DNA of 10,664 bases from CAMBDR01 sp046597185 (lineage in GTDB: Bacteria; Pseudomonadota; Gammaproteobacteria; Burkholderiales; Burkholderiaceae_D), in assembly GCA_046597185.1 (NCBI GenBank), contig JBKJLF010000833.1, positions 1 through 10,664 of the forward strand, in the 5' to 3' direction. The notes beneath the pieces are model-generated. The model was not told where the DNA came from and searched no databases. It was given only the letters and a program-made list of their open reading frames with translations. Shown piece after piece: positions 1 through 6,632 of the stretch. The position numbers were made by a program, and so were the translations under genes. The first letter of the stretch is position 1. The number at the start of each line of letters is the position of its first letter.

Positions 1-3000
1 CCACACTTTGTTTAGGCTTATATAGCAAACATAGCAATTCTGTGAAAATCTGCGGCTCCGAAGTTACCCCTTCATACAAGGTAACAGCCTGCTCTTCATT
101 ACCGAAGCCCAATGCACGAAGCAAAGCAAATTCCAATCGCATGAGTGATAGCTTTTCGATTTCAGCAGAATTTTGCAATTGCTTTAGCAATTTACCAAGA
201 TGCCATGAATCCGGAAAATATCCATTTGGCTCTTGTCCTGCTACGAAATTTTGCAATGCCAAAAATAATAACTTGGTATCAGGTGGATTTTTTGTGTGAA
301 TACAAGCCCAAATTGCGGCTCTTGCTCGCTGAGCTTGCAAAAGTTTTTGCAATGCAAAGTTCAGTTCCTCGCCATTTTCAATATATGCGGGTTGCATCCT
401 TTGCCAATACTCAGCCGCTATCTGCTCACCCATTTCTGTTACAAAATGCCAGGTCGCAGCCTTCGTGGGCAACATGAGCAGTAATCGCACCTGTTTTTCC
501 ACATCCCACTTTGCACCTATCCGAAAAACGGCACGAACAACCTCAATGGCTCTTGGCGCGCCAAATTTGCCCAACAACCCGCGCATGCATTGGGTCATCT
601 GTCGTTCAGGCGCAAAATCACTTCCTTTTTCAGCAATCCATGTTGGCCAATCCAAGGTAAGTAATGACATATCTGCCATTGCATAGGCTATCGTTTCCGG
701 TGCGCCGCAGGTTTCAATTAACTGCTCAATTCCAGCCATGCCTTGCGCATGAAATATTTCGGTCAAGGCTTTTGCCTGCAATTCATTGAGGATGCTTGAT
801 TCGTCACTATCCGACTGCTTAATTGGCAATTCAACCCAATACGCAGCAAATAACCATCGGTTGCGCACTACCAAATCAACAGGTGCTACCGCGTCATAAG
901 TAACTTCACATTGCCTCAATAAAGGAGCGAGTTCTGCTTCGGGGCTATCATCATAATTACGAAGCCACGTGATCGCATCACGCAAGGCGGCGTACAAAAT
1001 CTCCTTGTCTTCATCTGATGCGGACGATTTTTGAAACGGCTCAGTCAACGCGATAATTTTTGGCCTGTCTCCTTCATTTCTCAGTGCTGGCTGTCTTAAT
1101 AATTCTGCGATACGCTTAGGGTTGTTGTGACTCAGTTGTATGATGCGATTTTTTGCTACTTGATGCATTTCGTTAATTTCACTGAGTAATTCACCTTTGC
1201 CTGTACACGCATCGTCTTCGCGCCATTTTGGGTGTGCAGCAGGATCCGCAAGTTGCCTCCCCAAATTAGGTAGCAAACCCAATAGCAGAGTAAAAGCCAC
1301 GGCTTCGTCCTTTTTTATCAGCAAATCCAACACCTTGATGCGCTCTTGCAATCTAGTAGAGGTCTGTGGGAACCAAGGACGAAACAGACCAAACAGGCTA
1401 TTACTTGGCTTGTTACCCCAATTTCCTTGAATAGGGACGTGGCTAAGTTGCGCCAAAATCAGCACTACGCGTGCAAGCCGACTGCCATCCCAAGCGATGG
1501 TTTCCAATGCCCACAAAAGCCCTGCGTGCCAACACTGCCCCATAACACCAGAACTGTCTGATTCAGTCAGCAAACGCGTCACCGGTTTTTCCGGCAAGCG
1601 CAAACTGTTTTCGATGGCGGATAAAAATTGTTTTGGTGCCGCCTCTGCCAAGGCGGGCAAATGTGACGCCAAAGAAAGCCAGCGCGTAGCATCCGCATCA
1701 TCAAGCAATGAAAATACAAGATGCTCAACGCGCTCATCAATGCGTAATGCCTTCAAACTTGCAAAGTCAGGGCCACGCACGGCAAACTTAATTAAGGCAT
1801 CACAAATCGAACCAAACAGAAAACCTGAATGCGCGGGAACCTTGCCATATACTTGCGCCGCCCAACGCTGATCCTGCGGCAACTCCAATTGCGGGTCTGG
1901 CAAAGACAACATTTCCTGTGCAATTAAAAAGAAGCGATCCAATTGTGCTGTGCTAATGCGCTCACCAAACATCGCCAGTAATTCCATTGGTGATTTGGCT
2001 TTCCAAATGGAACCAATGCAAATTATCGGCGCATCATCCAATTGCGCCAGTTGCCGCAAATCATTTTCAACCGCTTCATAGGGGCGATTTGCCAGACGCG
2101 CCACCACATTTTTGTCCTCTTCATTCAGTGCATTCCATGTACCCAGTAAGCAAAGCATGGCCAAACTTGCTGACTGCGGCAGCGTTAGCCATGCCGGATG
2201 CCGAATTGCCGGGTTGTGGGCTTTGTGGCGGCGTAACACGCTCCATGAGCGCCCCGTGCCCAATGCCAGCCGTTTCGCATCGGATTGTTCAATGCCAATG
2301 CTCACCAAGGCTTTTTCATAGTCATAAATGTGTGGCCGCTCTATGACCAAAGGTTGGATTTGAGAATTAGCAGGAAAATTACCAACAGCATTTGGGACGA
2401 TGACTAAAAGCCCTGGGCGCATGACTGGACTTTCGGCGATTTCAGCCGTCGCTGCAATCGCAATTTTTAATGCTGGGTTAGCTTCAACATAACGCCAACC
2501 ACGACTGCCAGTTACCACCAGAGCGCAATCTACAAGTTTGCGAGGTTTATCATTATCCAACACCGTCGCCACAGCAATTGCTACCGCCTCTTCCACGCTA
2601 TCAGCACGTATCGTCAGCACTTGTCGGTCATCAGCGCTAGCGGCAAGTCTTGAAATTTCTGCTTTGAGTTTGTCACAACTTGCCTCCCGCCCCATTACCA
2701 TTGCGGCGCTGGTAATGGCTGGGTTAGATTGTTGTGACCACGTTTGCCAGTGCCTTGTGCATCTCTCCACGCCCTCGCCCAGCAGGCCAATTTCTTCACC
2801 AAATTGCAGCGCGACTGGAGAGGATTGCTCTAACCATTGTTCCAAGTCATCTGCATCATATGCACGTACATCGCCCCATTCTTTTTTGGCTACCTGCTCG
2901 GCTACCCAAGCTTTCTTTTTCTGCCAACGCCTCGGCGTGACAAATATGAAAGTACTCGCCATTCGTACTTGCTCGCTGGTCCCTGCGGTACGTTTTTGAT

Positions 3001-3265
3001 ATTCGCCATTCGCCTTGGATGGAATTTTTTTGTCACATCCTACCTCCCAACATGATGTCTCTTTTGGAACCCAGGCATTGCCTGTCTCACTAAAAAGCAC
3101 GCCATCCAACCCAGGAGTAAAACTCGAATCCCCCGCAGGAAAAGCAATCTCACGCGTTGCCCCTGCTTGAAAACAAAGGCGGCGAACCAAGCGCGGTAGA
3201 TCTGTTTGCGCGACCTTTGCCTTGGTTTCTACCCAATGGATGATGTGGGAAGCGGTGATACGCAT
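1..3265 (-). CDS. Large uncharacterised protein: nuclease-like N-terminus, STAND-like middle without Walker A, helical C-terminus (3' end outside window)
   Basis: An uninterrupted frame of 1088 codons runs off the left edge. The start at 3265 has GGAG seven bases upstream. I do not know a named function. Residues 1-165 show a block with GLDG (D54), WEVG (E74), KANGEYQKR (84-92) and YDADDLEQWLEQS (136-148). The spacing and the predicted alpha/beta pattern suggest a PD-(D/E)xK (restriction-endonuclease-like) domain, which is inference. Residues 192-345 look like a STAND/AAA-type module: GRE at 192-194, a strand-loop-helix at 216-236, a strand CALVVTG at 247-253, a strand LLVIVP at 286-291 and TGRSWSVLRR at 337-346. 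The P-loop position reads RADSVEEA, and GxxxxGK[ST] is absent from the whole visible protein. Residues 400-1088 are mostly helical, with GLLWALE (582-588) and RPWFPQT (629-635). The DNA is AT-richer than the genes to the right, suggesting horizontal acquisition. A defence role is plausible but unproven. Confidence 0.85.
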   Translation of the reverse strand, partial: MRITASHIIHWVETKAKVAQTDLPRLVRRLCFQAGATREIAFPAGDSSFTPGLDGVLFSETGNAWVPKETSCWEVGCDKKIPSKANGEYQKRTAGTSEQVRMASTFIFVTPRRWQKKKAWVAEQVAKKEWGDVRAYDADDLEQWLEQSSPVALQFGEEIGLLGEGVERCTRHWQTWSQQSNPAITSAAMVMGREASCDKLKAEISRLAASADDRQVLTIRADSVEEAVAIAVATVLDNDKPRKLVDCALVVTGSRGWRYVEANPALKIAIAATAEIAESPVMRPGLLVIVPNAVGNFPANSQIQPLVIERPHIYDYEKALVSIGIEQSDAKRLALGTGRSWSVLRRHKAHNPAIRHPAWLTLPQSASLAMLCLLGTWNALNEEDKNVVARLANRPYEAVENDLRQLAQLDDAPIICIGSIWKAKSPMELLAMFGERISTAQLDRFFLIAQEMLSLPDPQLELPQDQRWAAQVYGKVPAHSGFLFGSICDALIKFAVRGPDFASLKALRIDERVEHLVFSLLDDADATRWLSLASHLPALAEAAPKQFLSAIENSLRLPEKPVTRLLTESDSSGVMGQCWHAGLLWALETIAWDGSRLARVVLILAQLSHVPIQGNWGNKPSNSLFGLFRPWFPQTSTRLQERIKVLDLLIKKDEAVAFTLLLGLLPNLGRQLADPAAHPKWREDDACTGKGELLSEINEMHQVAKNRIIQLSHNNPKRIAELLRQPALRNEGDRPKIIALTEPFQKSSASDEDKEILYAALRDAITWLRNYDDSPEAELAPLLRQCEVTYDAVAPVDLVVRNRWLFAAYWVELPIKQSDSDESSILNELQAKALTEIFHAQGMAGIEQLIETCGAPETIAYAMADMSLLTLDWPTWIAEKGSDFAPERQMTQCMRGLLGKFGAPRAIEVVRAVFRIGAKWDVEKQVRLLLMLPTKAATWHFVTEMGEQIAAEYWQRMQPAYIENGEELNFALQKLLQAQRARAAIWACIHTKNPPDTKLLFLALQNFVAGQEPNGYFPDSWHLGKLLKQLQNSAEIEKLSLMRLEFALLRALGFGNEEQAVTLYEGVTSEPQIFTELLCLLYKPKQSV

Positions 3266-3488
3266 AAACAATCTCCATATGACATTGGCAAATTTAATGT
3301 TGATCTAACAAGCAGCAAAAAACACGAATTAAAGCCAGGCAGCAGCCTTCCAAATTATGACACTGAAACTACTAAAAATCGACAAACAGGAAATAAATAC
3401 ACCGAATAAGTCCAAAGCACAACCAACATGCGCTAACATTGAGCATAATTTTGATTTCTGGCGACAAACAACGTGATGGAGTGTCCAA
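3266..3488. other. AT-rich divergent intergenic region
   Basis: This 223-bp non-coding stretch separates the large minus-strand gene from the small plus-strand ORF and must hold the start signals of both. The only clear sites are the ribosome binding sites: GGAG at 3273-3276 read on the minus strand, and GGAG at 3478-3481 on the plus strand. CATAAT-like -10 candidates occur (for example near 3444 on the plus strand), but I could not pair any with a convincing -35. No terminator hairpin or long inverted repeat stood out. The change from AT-rich to GC-rich sequence falls at its right end. Confidence 0.6.
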
Positions 3489-3785
3489 ATGGCCTACGAC
3501 AACCTGCTCGACTTCCTAACCAACCTCATCGCCGAGCAACTCGCCCGCCAAGCCCCACCGCCGAACAGCCCCAAACCCGGCACGCGCAACCTTGGCTTGA
3601 ACACGACACGCGGTGGTCGCCAACCGGGCCTTGGCAATTTTCCCGCCAGCGCGGCCCATTTCCCAACCTTGCCCCCCGCTCCGCCCCGCGTACCCGCGCC
3701 CAGAGCGGGATCGGTGCGGTTGGCATGGCGCACCCGCGCTAATGGTGCGAAAACAGCACTCAACCGCCCAATCCAATCACTGTAA
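3489..3785 (+). CDS. Small Pro/Ala/Arg-rich hypothetical protein
   Basis: This is a 98-residue ORF of unrecognised family. The start is supported by GGAG at 3478-3481, seven bases before the ATG. Residues 1-21 (MAYDNLLDFLTNLIAEQLARQ) can form an amphipathic helix. The remainder is rich in Pro, Ala, Gly and Arg and looks disordered. The first 60 or so codons mostly end in C or G, as expected of real genes in the GC-rich part of this window, while the last 30 codons look less gene-like. The stop codon lies in a 9-bp tandem repeat, nine bases from the stop of the converging broken gene, so the original 3' end may be lost. The ORF could be an intact small gene, the 5' remnant of a longer one, or a chance frame with a good ribosome binding site. 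Confidence 0.45.
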   Translation: MAYDNLLDFLTNLIAEQLARQAPPPNSPKPGTRNLGLNTTRGGRQPGLGNFPASAAHFPTLPPAPPRVPAPRAGSVRLAWRTRANGAKTALNRPIQSL

Positions 3786-3800
3786 TCACTGCAATCACTG
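3774..3800. repeat. Three-copy 9-bp tandem repeat at converging gene ends
   Basis: Three consecutive 9-mers read CAATCACTG, TAATCACTG and CAATCACTG, differing only in the first base. The middle copy supplies the TAA stop of the plus-strand ORF (3783-3785). The third copy supplies the TGA stop of the minus-strand broken gene (3797-3795). The unit length is a multiple of three, so changes in copy number would keep frame but move the stops. Confidence 0.85.
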
Positions 3801-4237
3801 GCCCAAGGCACCAAAACACACCGTAAATGCGCACAATTGCCGCACTTGCTGTTGCTGGGCCGGGGCCAGCGCGCTGCGTGATGCCAGCAAATGCCCGGCC
3901 AGCAGGGTGGCGAAATGCTCGCGTTGGCTGGCGCTTTCACACCAGGCGGCGGAAAAGCGGCGGTAATCGTCAGCGCTGGCCTGCAAGGGCATCATCTGCC
4001 CGGCCAGTTCAACAGGCAAGGGGCAGTTACGCAGGTTGTGCGCAATCGCGCGGGCGCAGTCCCGGTCAGGGGCCTGCCACCTTGCACGCTCCAATAGGTG
4101 GCGCAAAACCATTCGTTAATTCGCCCCGGTAGCGCATGAACCATGGCCGGATCAAGAATCCGACCGGTTGCGCTATCAAGCAGCAATATGCATGGTTGGT
4201 TTTTCGCGGGCTGGCCCAATGGCTTTGACTTGACCAT
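3795..4237 (-). pseudogene. Frameshifted hypothetical gene downstream of the kinase-like gene
   Basis: Two overlapping minus-strand frames appear to be one gene. The 5' part starts at 4237 and reads sensibly to INEWF (codons to 4106). Beyond that point its frame becomes unlikely, while the adjacent frame begins at LRHLLERARWQAPDRD and runs to the stop at 3797-3795. That second frame has an in-frame stop at 4118-4116, just upstream. Restoring one T in the run of four at about 4109-4106 joins the parts into a 147-residue protein. It would have a short beta-like start (CILLLDSATGRILDP) and a helical remainder containing NCPLPVELAGQ, with no membrane segment. I do not recognise the family. The start lies 15 bp after the kinase stop and in the same frame, so co-transcription is likely. 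No good Shine-Dalgarno precedes 4237. A sequencing error or programmed slippage could explain the shift equally well. Confidence 0.6.
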
Positions 4238-4252
4238 GATTTTTGAGCCAAG

Positions 4253-5830
4253 TTAGCGCAGCATTCCCTGAAGCACCATTGCTAGTTCCTCCGCATCCAG
4301 CGCCTCAATCACGCCCATCTGCTGTTCCAGCACCGCCAGCGTCGCTTCGGACGCATCTTGCCCTTGCGCCTGGCGGCTTTCAATCCGGCTCGCCAGTTCT
4401 TGCGCTGTGGCTTGCGGCGCAAGAATCGCAAATTCCACCCCGGCTTGCTCTGCCAGCGCGCGAAAGCGCTCACGCTCGGCACGGCGCAAAAACGCCGCAT
4501 CCACAATCACCGACCAACCCGCCGCCAGCAGTTGCGCGGCCAAATCCGCCAGGCGTTGATAGGTCAGCTTGCTGGCGTCCTGGTGGTAGATGCCGCCATC
4601 CAGCGGCGAGGCGCTACTTTCTTGCGCCGCCAGCTTGAACAGACGCTTGCGCTCCACGTCCGAGCGCAGGCGCACGGTGTTGCCGCACGGGTCTGCCAGC
4701 AGGCGCTGCATGGCCACCGTCGATTTACCGCTGCCGGACAAACCATGCGTAATCGTCAGGCAGGCCTTGTCCGGGTTCGCCACGCGTTGCGCCAGCGCCA
4801 GATACGCACGCGCCGCAGCATAATCCCCCGCGTCATTACCCGCATCCTGCGCTACCCGCAAGGCCGCCACCTTGGCCCGCACCAGTGCGCGGTAGACGGC
4901 ATAAAACCGCAGCAGTGTCGCCGCCGCGTAATCGCCCGTGTCACTTAACCATTGATTGAGCAAGCTCGCCGCCAAACCGGCATGACCATGATCCAACAAG
5001 TCAATATAAGTGAAAGCAATTTCGCTAGCCACATCAATCCAGCGCAAGGCTTGGTTAAACTCAATGCAATCAAACAGGGTCACGTGGCCATCAATCAAAA
5101 CCAAATTTCCCAAATGTAAATCACCATGGCATTCGCGCACAAAGCCTTGTGCCTTACGCGCGCCAAACTGCGCTTGCAAGCGCGCAAACGAAGCTTGCGT
5201 CCAGGCGCGCAAGGCCGCCAGTTGGCGTTGATCTTCTGGCCGTTTCAGCAAGGTTTCCAATTCATCGAAATTTTCCAGCGCCTGCGCCAGCACTTGCGCA
5301 GGCGCGCCAAAGGGTGTATCGGGCGCGGCCACGGCGGCAGCAACGTGAAATGCCAGCACCGCATCGGATAATTGGCGGATATGCCCGTTTGTCAGCTCGC
5401 CGCGCGCGCAAACATGATCGAGCCGCCCGGCTTCATCAAAACGGCGCATCTTGAGCGCATATTCGATGGCGTCGCCAGTAACAGGCTGGCCCAGGCGGCC
5501 CAGCGTGGGCTGCTCGGGTGTACCGCCAATTGCCACCACATCCAAATACAACTCCGGCGCAAAGCGGCGGTTCAGGCGCAACTCATCCTCGCAGCAGACA
5601 CGGCGCTGTTCCAGTGTGCCGTAATCGAGAAACGGCAACGTCAACGGTTTTTTGATTTTGTAGGCAAAATCCCCCGCCAGCAACACCCAAGAGATATGGG
5701 TTTGCATCATTTCCACGCCAGCAGCCGGGTCGGGGTAGCGCGCCGGGTCGAGCAGGGCGTTAATCAAGGGTGGCAGATTGGGGTGCGGTGCCATGTTGCC
5801 GTGGGGATCTGTTTGTTTCGGTAAAACCAT
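4253..5830 (-). CDS. Two-domain kinase-like protein: aminoglycoside phosphotransferase-like domain fused to P-loop kinase
   Basis: This 525-residue cytoplasmic protein joins two nucleotide-binding modules. The N-terminal module (about 20-330) resembles the aminoglycoside phosphotransferase / protein-kinase-like fold. It has FAYKIKKP (55-62) as the likely ATP-lysine region, the catalytic-loop motif CHGDLHLGN (234-242, with D237 and N242) and LFDCIEF (252-258, D254) as the metal-binding site. The C-terminal module (about 355-525) is a small P-loop kinase with Walker A GLSGSGKST (363-371), RSDVERKRLF (389-398) and a Walker-B-like VIVDAAFLRR (441-450). This architecture matches the COG2187-COG0645 type fusion, usually annotated as a bifunctional aminoglycoside phosphotransferase / ATP-binding protein. 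The true substrate of that family is unknown to me, and resistance should not be assumed. All key residues are present. The start at 5830 is preceded by GGGAG at a good distance; Met13 is a weaker alternative. Confidence 0.9.
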   Translation of the reverse strand: MVLPKQTDPHGNMAPHPNLPPLINALLDPARYPDPAAGVEMMQTHISWVLLAGDFAYKIKKPLTLPFLDYGTLEQRRVCCEDELRLNRRFAPELYLDVVAIGGTPEQPTLGRLGQPVTGDAIEYALKMRRFDEAGRLDHVCARGELTNGHIRQLSDAVLAFHVAAAVAAPDTPFGAPAQVLAQALENFDELETLLKRPEDQRQLAALRAWTQASFARLQAQFGARKAQGFVRECHGDLHLGNLVLIDGHVTLFDCIEFNQALRWIDVASEIAFTYIDLLDHGHAGLAASLLNQWLSDTGDYAAATLLRFYAVYRALVRAKVAALRVAQDAGNDAGDYAAARAYLALAQRVANPDKACLTITHGLSGSGKSTVAMQRLLADPCGNTVRLRSDVERKRLFKLAAQESSASPLDGGIYHQDASKLTYQRLADLAAQLLAAGWSVIVDAAFLRRAERERFRALAEQAGVEFAILAPQATAQELASRIESRQAQGQDASEATLAVLEQQMGVIEALDAEELAMVLQGMLR

Positions 5831-5904
5831 AATTTACTCCCTGAATGCGAATAATGTGCTTAAATGCCAGTATATCCCTGTTCCCATCAACCTTGGAGCG
5901 TAAC
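5831..5904. promoter_or_regulatory. Divergent intergenic region between kinase-like and DUF4287 genes
   Basis: Only 74 bp separate the two divergent starts, so both promoters must lie here or overlap the neighbouring coding regions. Both ribosome binding sites are clear: GGGAG read on the minus strand just before 5830, and GGAG at 5895-5898 six bases before 5905. I could not identify a convincing -35/-10 pair in either direction. The sequence TATATC near 5870 is the best plus-strand -10 candidate. Confidence 0.4.
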
Positions 5905-6492
5905 ATGACCGATCTGGAAAAAGCCAAAGCCACCCAACTGGCCAATATTGAAAAGCGGTGCGGCAAAAGTTTGAATGAGTTGTGTCAATTATTAAAAGCC
6001 TCCGGCTTGGTCAAGCACGGCGAGCTACTGGCCCATTTAAAACAAACCCTGGCCATGGGCCATGGCGATGCCAATGCCATGGTGCATTATTATTTTGCCC
6101 AGACCACTCCGGCCACCGCCGCATCCAACGATACCTCAGCAGCTACGTCCGACGCTGACCCACTGGATGCGATTTATACCGGCCCGAAAGCGGCATTACG
6201 CCCGATCCACGAGGCCTTCATGCAAATGATGGCTGGCTGGGGCGAATTTGAACGTGCGCCCAAAAAGACCTATGTTAGCCTGCGCCGCAAAAAACAGTTC
6301 GCTATGCTGGGGCCAGCCAGTCAATCCCGGGTTGAATTGGGCTTGAATATGAAGGGTGTTGCCGCCACCGACCGACTCATCGAGCAAGCTGCTGGCGGTA
6401 TGTGCCAGTACAAGGTAAAAATCAGCACTGTCAGCGAGATCGATGCCGAATTAATGGCATGGGTGCGTATCGCGTTTGATAGCGCAGCTTGA
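5905..6492 (+). CDS. DUF4287/DUF5655-type hypothetical protein
   Basis: A 195-residue soluble protein. Residues 10-65 (QLANIEKRCGKSLNELCQLL and on to the HYYF region) match the DUF4287 pattern of NIE-K-R-TGKSL-E followed by an HG / LK..GHG.AN.-VH segment. After a Ala/Ser/Thr-rich linker (about 68-85), residues 89-193 match the DUF5655 pattern: YTGPKAALRPIHEA, then APKKTYVSLRRKKQFAML (118-135), then a RVELGL strand and TDRL. The biochemical function of both domains is unknown to me. The start at 5905 is chosen because GGAG lies six bases upstream; the in-frame ATG at 5845 would add 20 unrelated residues and lies within the divergent promoter region. There is no signal peptide. The gene appears monocistronic, with a terminator-like hairpin after it. 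Confidence 0.88.
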   Translation: MTDLEKAKATQLANIEKRCGKSLNELCQLLKASGLVKHGELLAHLKQTLAMGHGDANAMVHYYFAQTTPATAASNDTSAATSDADPLDAIYTGPKAALRPIHEAFMQMMAGWGEFERAPKKTYVSLRRKKQFAMLGPASQSRVELGLNMKGVAATDRLIEQAAGGMCQYKVKISTVSEIDAELMAWVRIAFDSAA

Positions 6493-6506
6493 GTGTACGC
6501 GGATCA

Positions 6507-6545
6507 ATGCGGTGCCCAGCATGTAAAGTTGGCAGCATCTTTTTT
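6507..6545 (+). terminator. Probable Rho-independent terminator after the DUF4287 gene
   Basis: The left arm ATGC (6507-6510) plus TGCC (6513-6516), with a two-base GG bulge, pairs with GGCAGCAT (6531-6538) to give eight base pairs around a 14-base loop. A run of six T follows at 6540-6545 after a single C. The bulge and long loop make it weaker than a textbook terminator, but its place 15 bases after the stop and upstream of a new promoter fits. Confidence 0.5.
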
Positions 6546-6576
6546 ACCTCCGGCCGATTGTAATCAAACCAATCAC

Positions 6577-6606
6577 TTGACAATTTTCCCGGCGCTTATC
6601 TATAAT
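6577..6606 (+). promoter_or_regulatory. Consensus sigma-70 promoter of the copper/silver efflux operon
   Basis: A perfect -35 TTGACA (6577-6582) is followed after 18 bp by a perfect -10 TATAAT (6601-6606). Transcription would start near 6613, leaving a leader of only about 20 bases before the ATG at 6633. The leader has no evident Shine-Dalgarno. An imperfect dyad, TTGATT (6606-6611) and AATCAA (6626-6631), spans the start region and might be an operator or a small hairpin. I do not see a clear CusR or CueR box. Confidence 0.8.
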
Positions 6607-6632
6607 TGATTAATTAAACTTTAACAATCAAC

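Noticed and set aside
42..3055. Many plus-strand ORFs of 60-150 codons across the left third
   Set aside because: They lie opposite the uninterrupted minus-strand frame, have no consistent ribosome binding sites and show no recognisable domains.
3494..3940. Minus-strand 148-codon ORF rich in Arg, Trp, Cys and Pro
   Set aside because: It overlaps both the small plus-strand ORF and the broken gene, and its composition is typical of a shadow frame in GC-rich DNA.
5845..5904. Upstream ATG at 5845 as the start of the DUF4287 protein
   Set aside because: No ribosome binding site precedes it, while 5905 has GGAG at six bases and fits the start of the domain.
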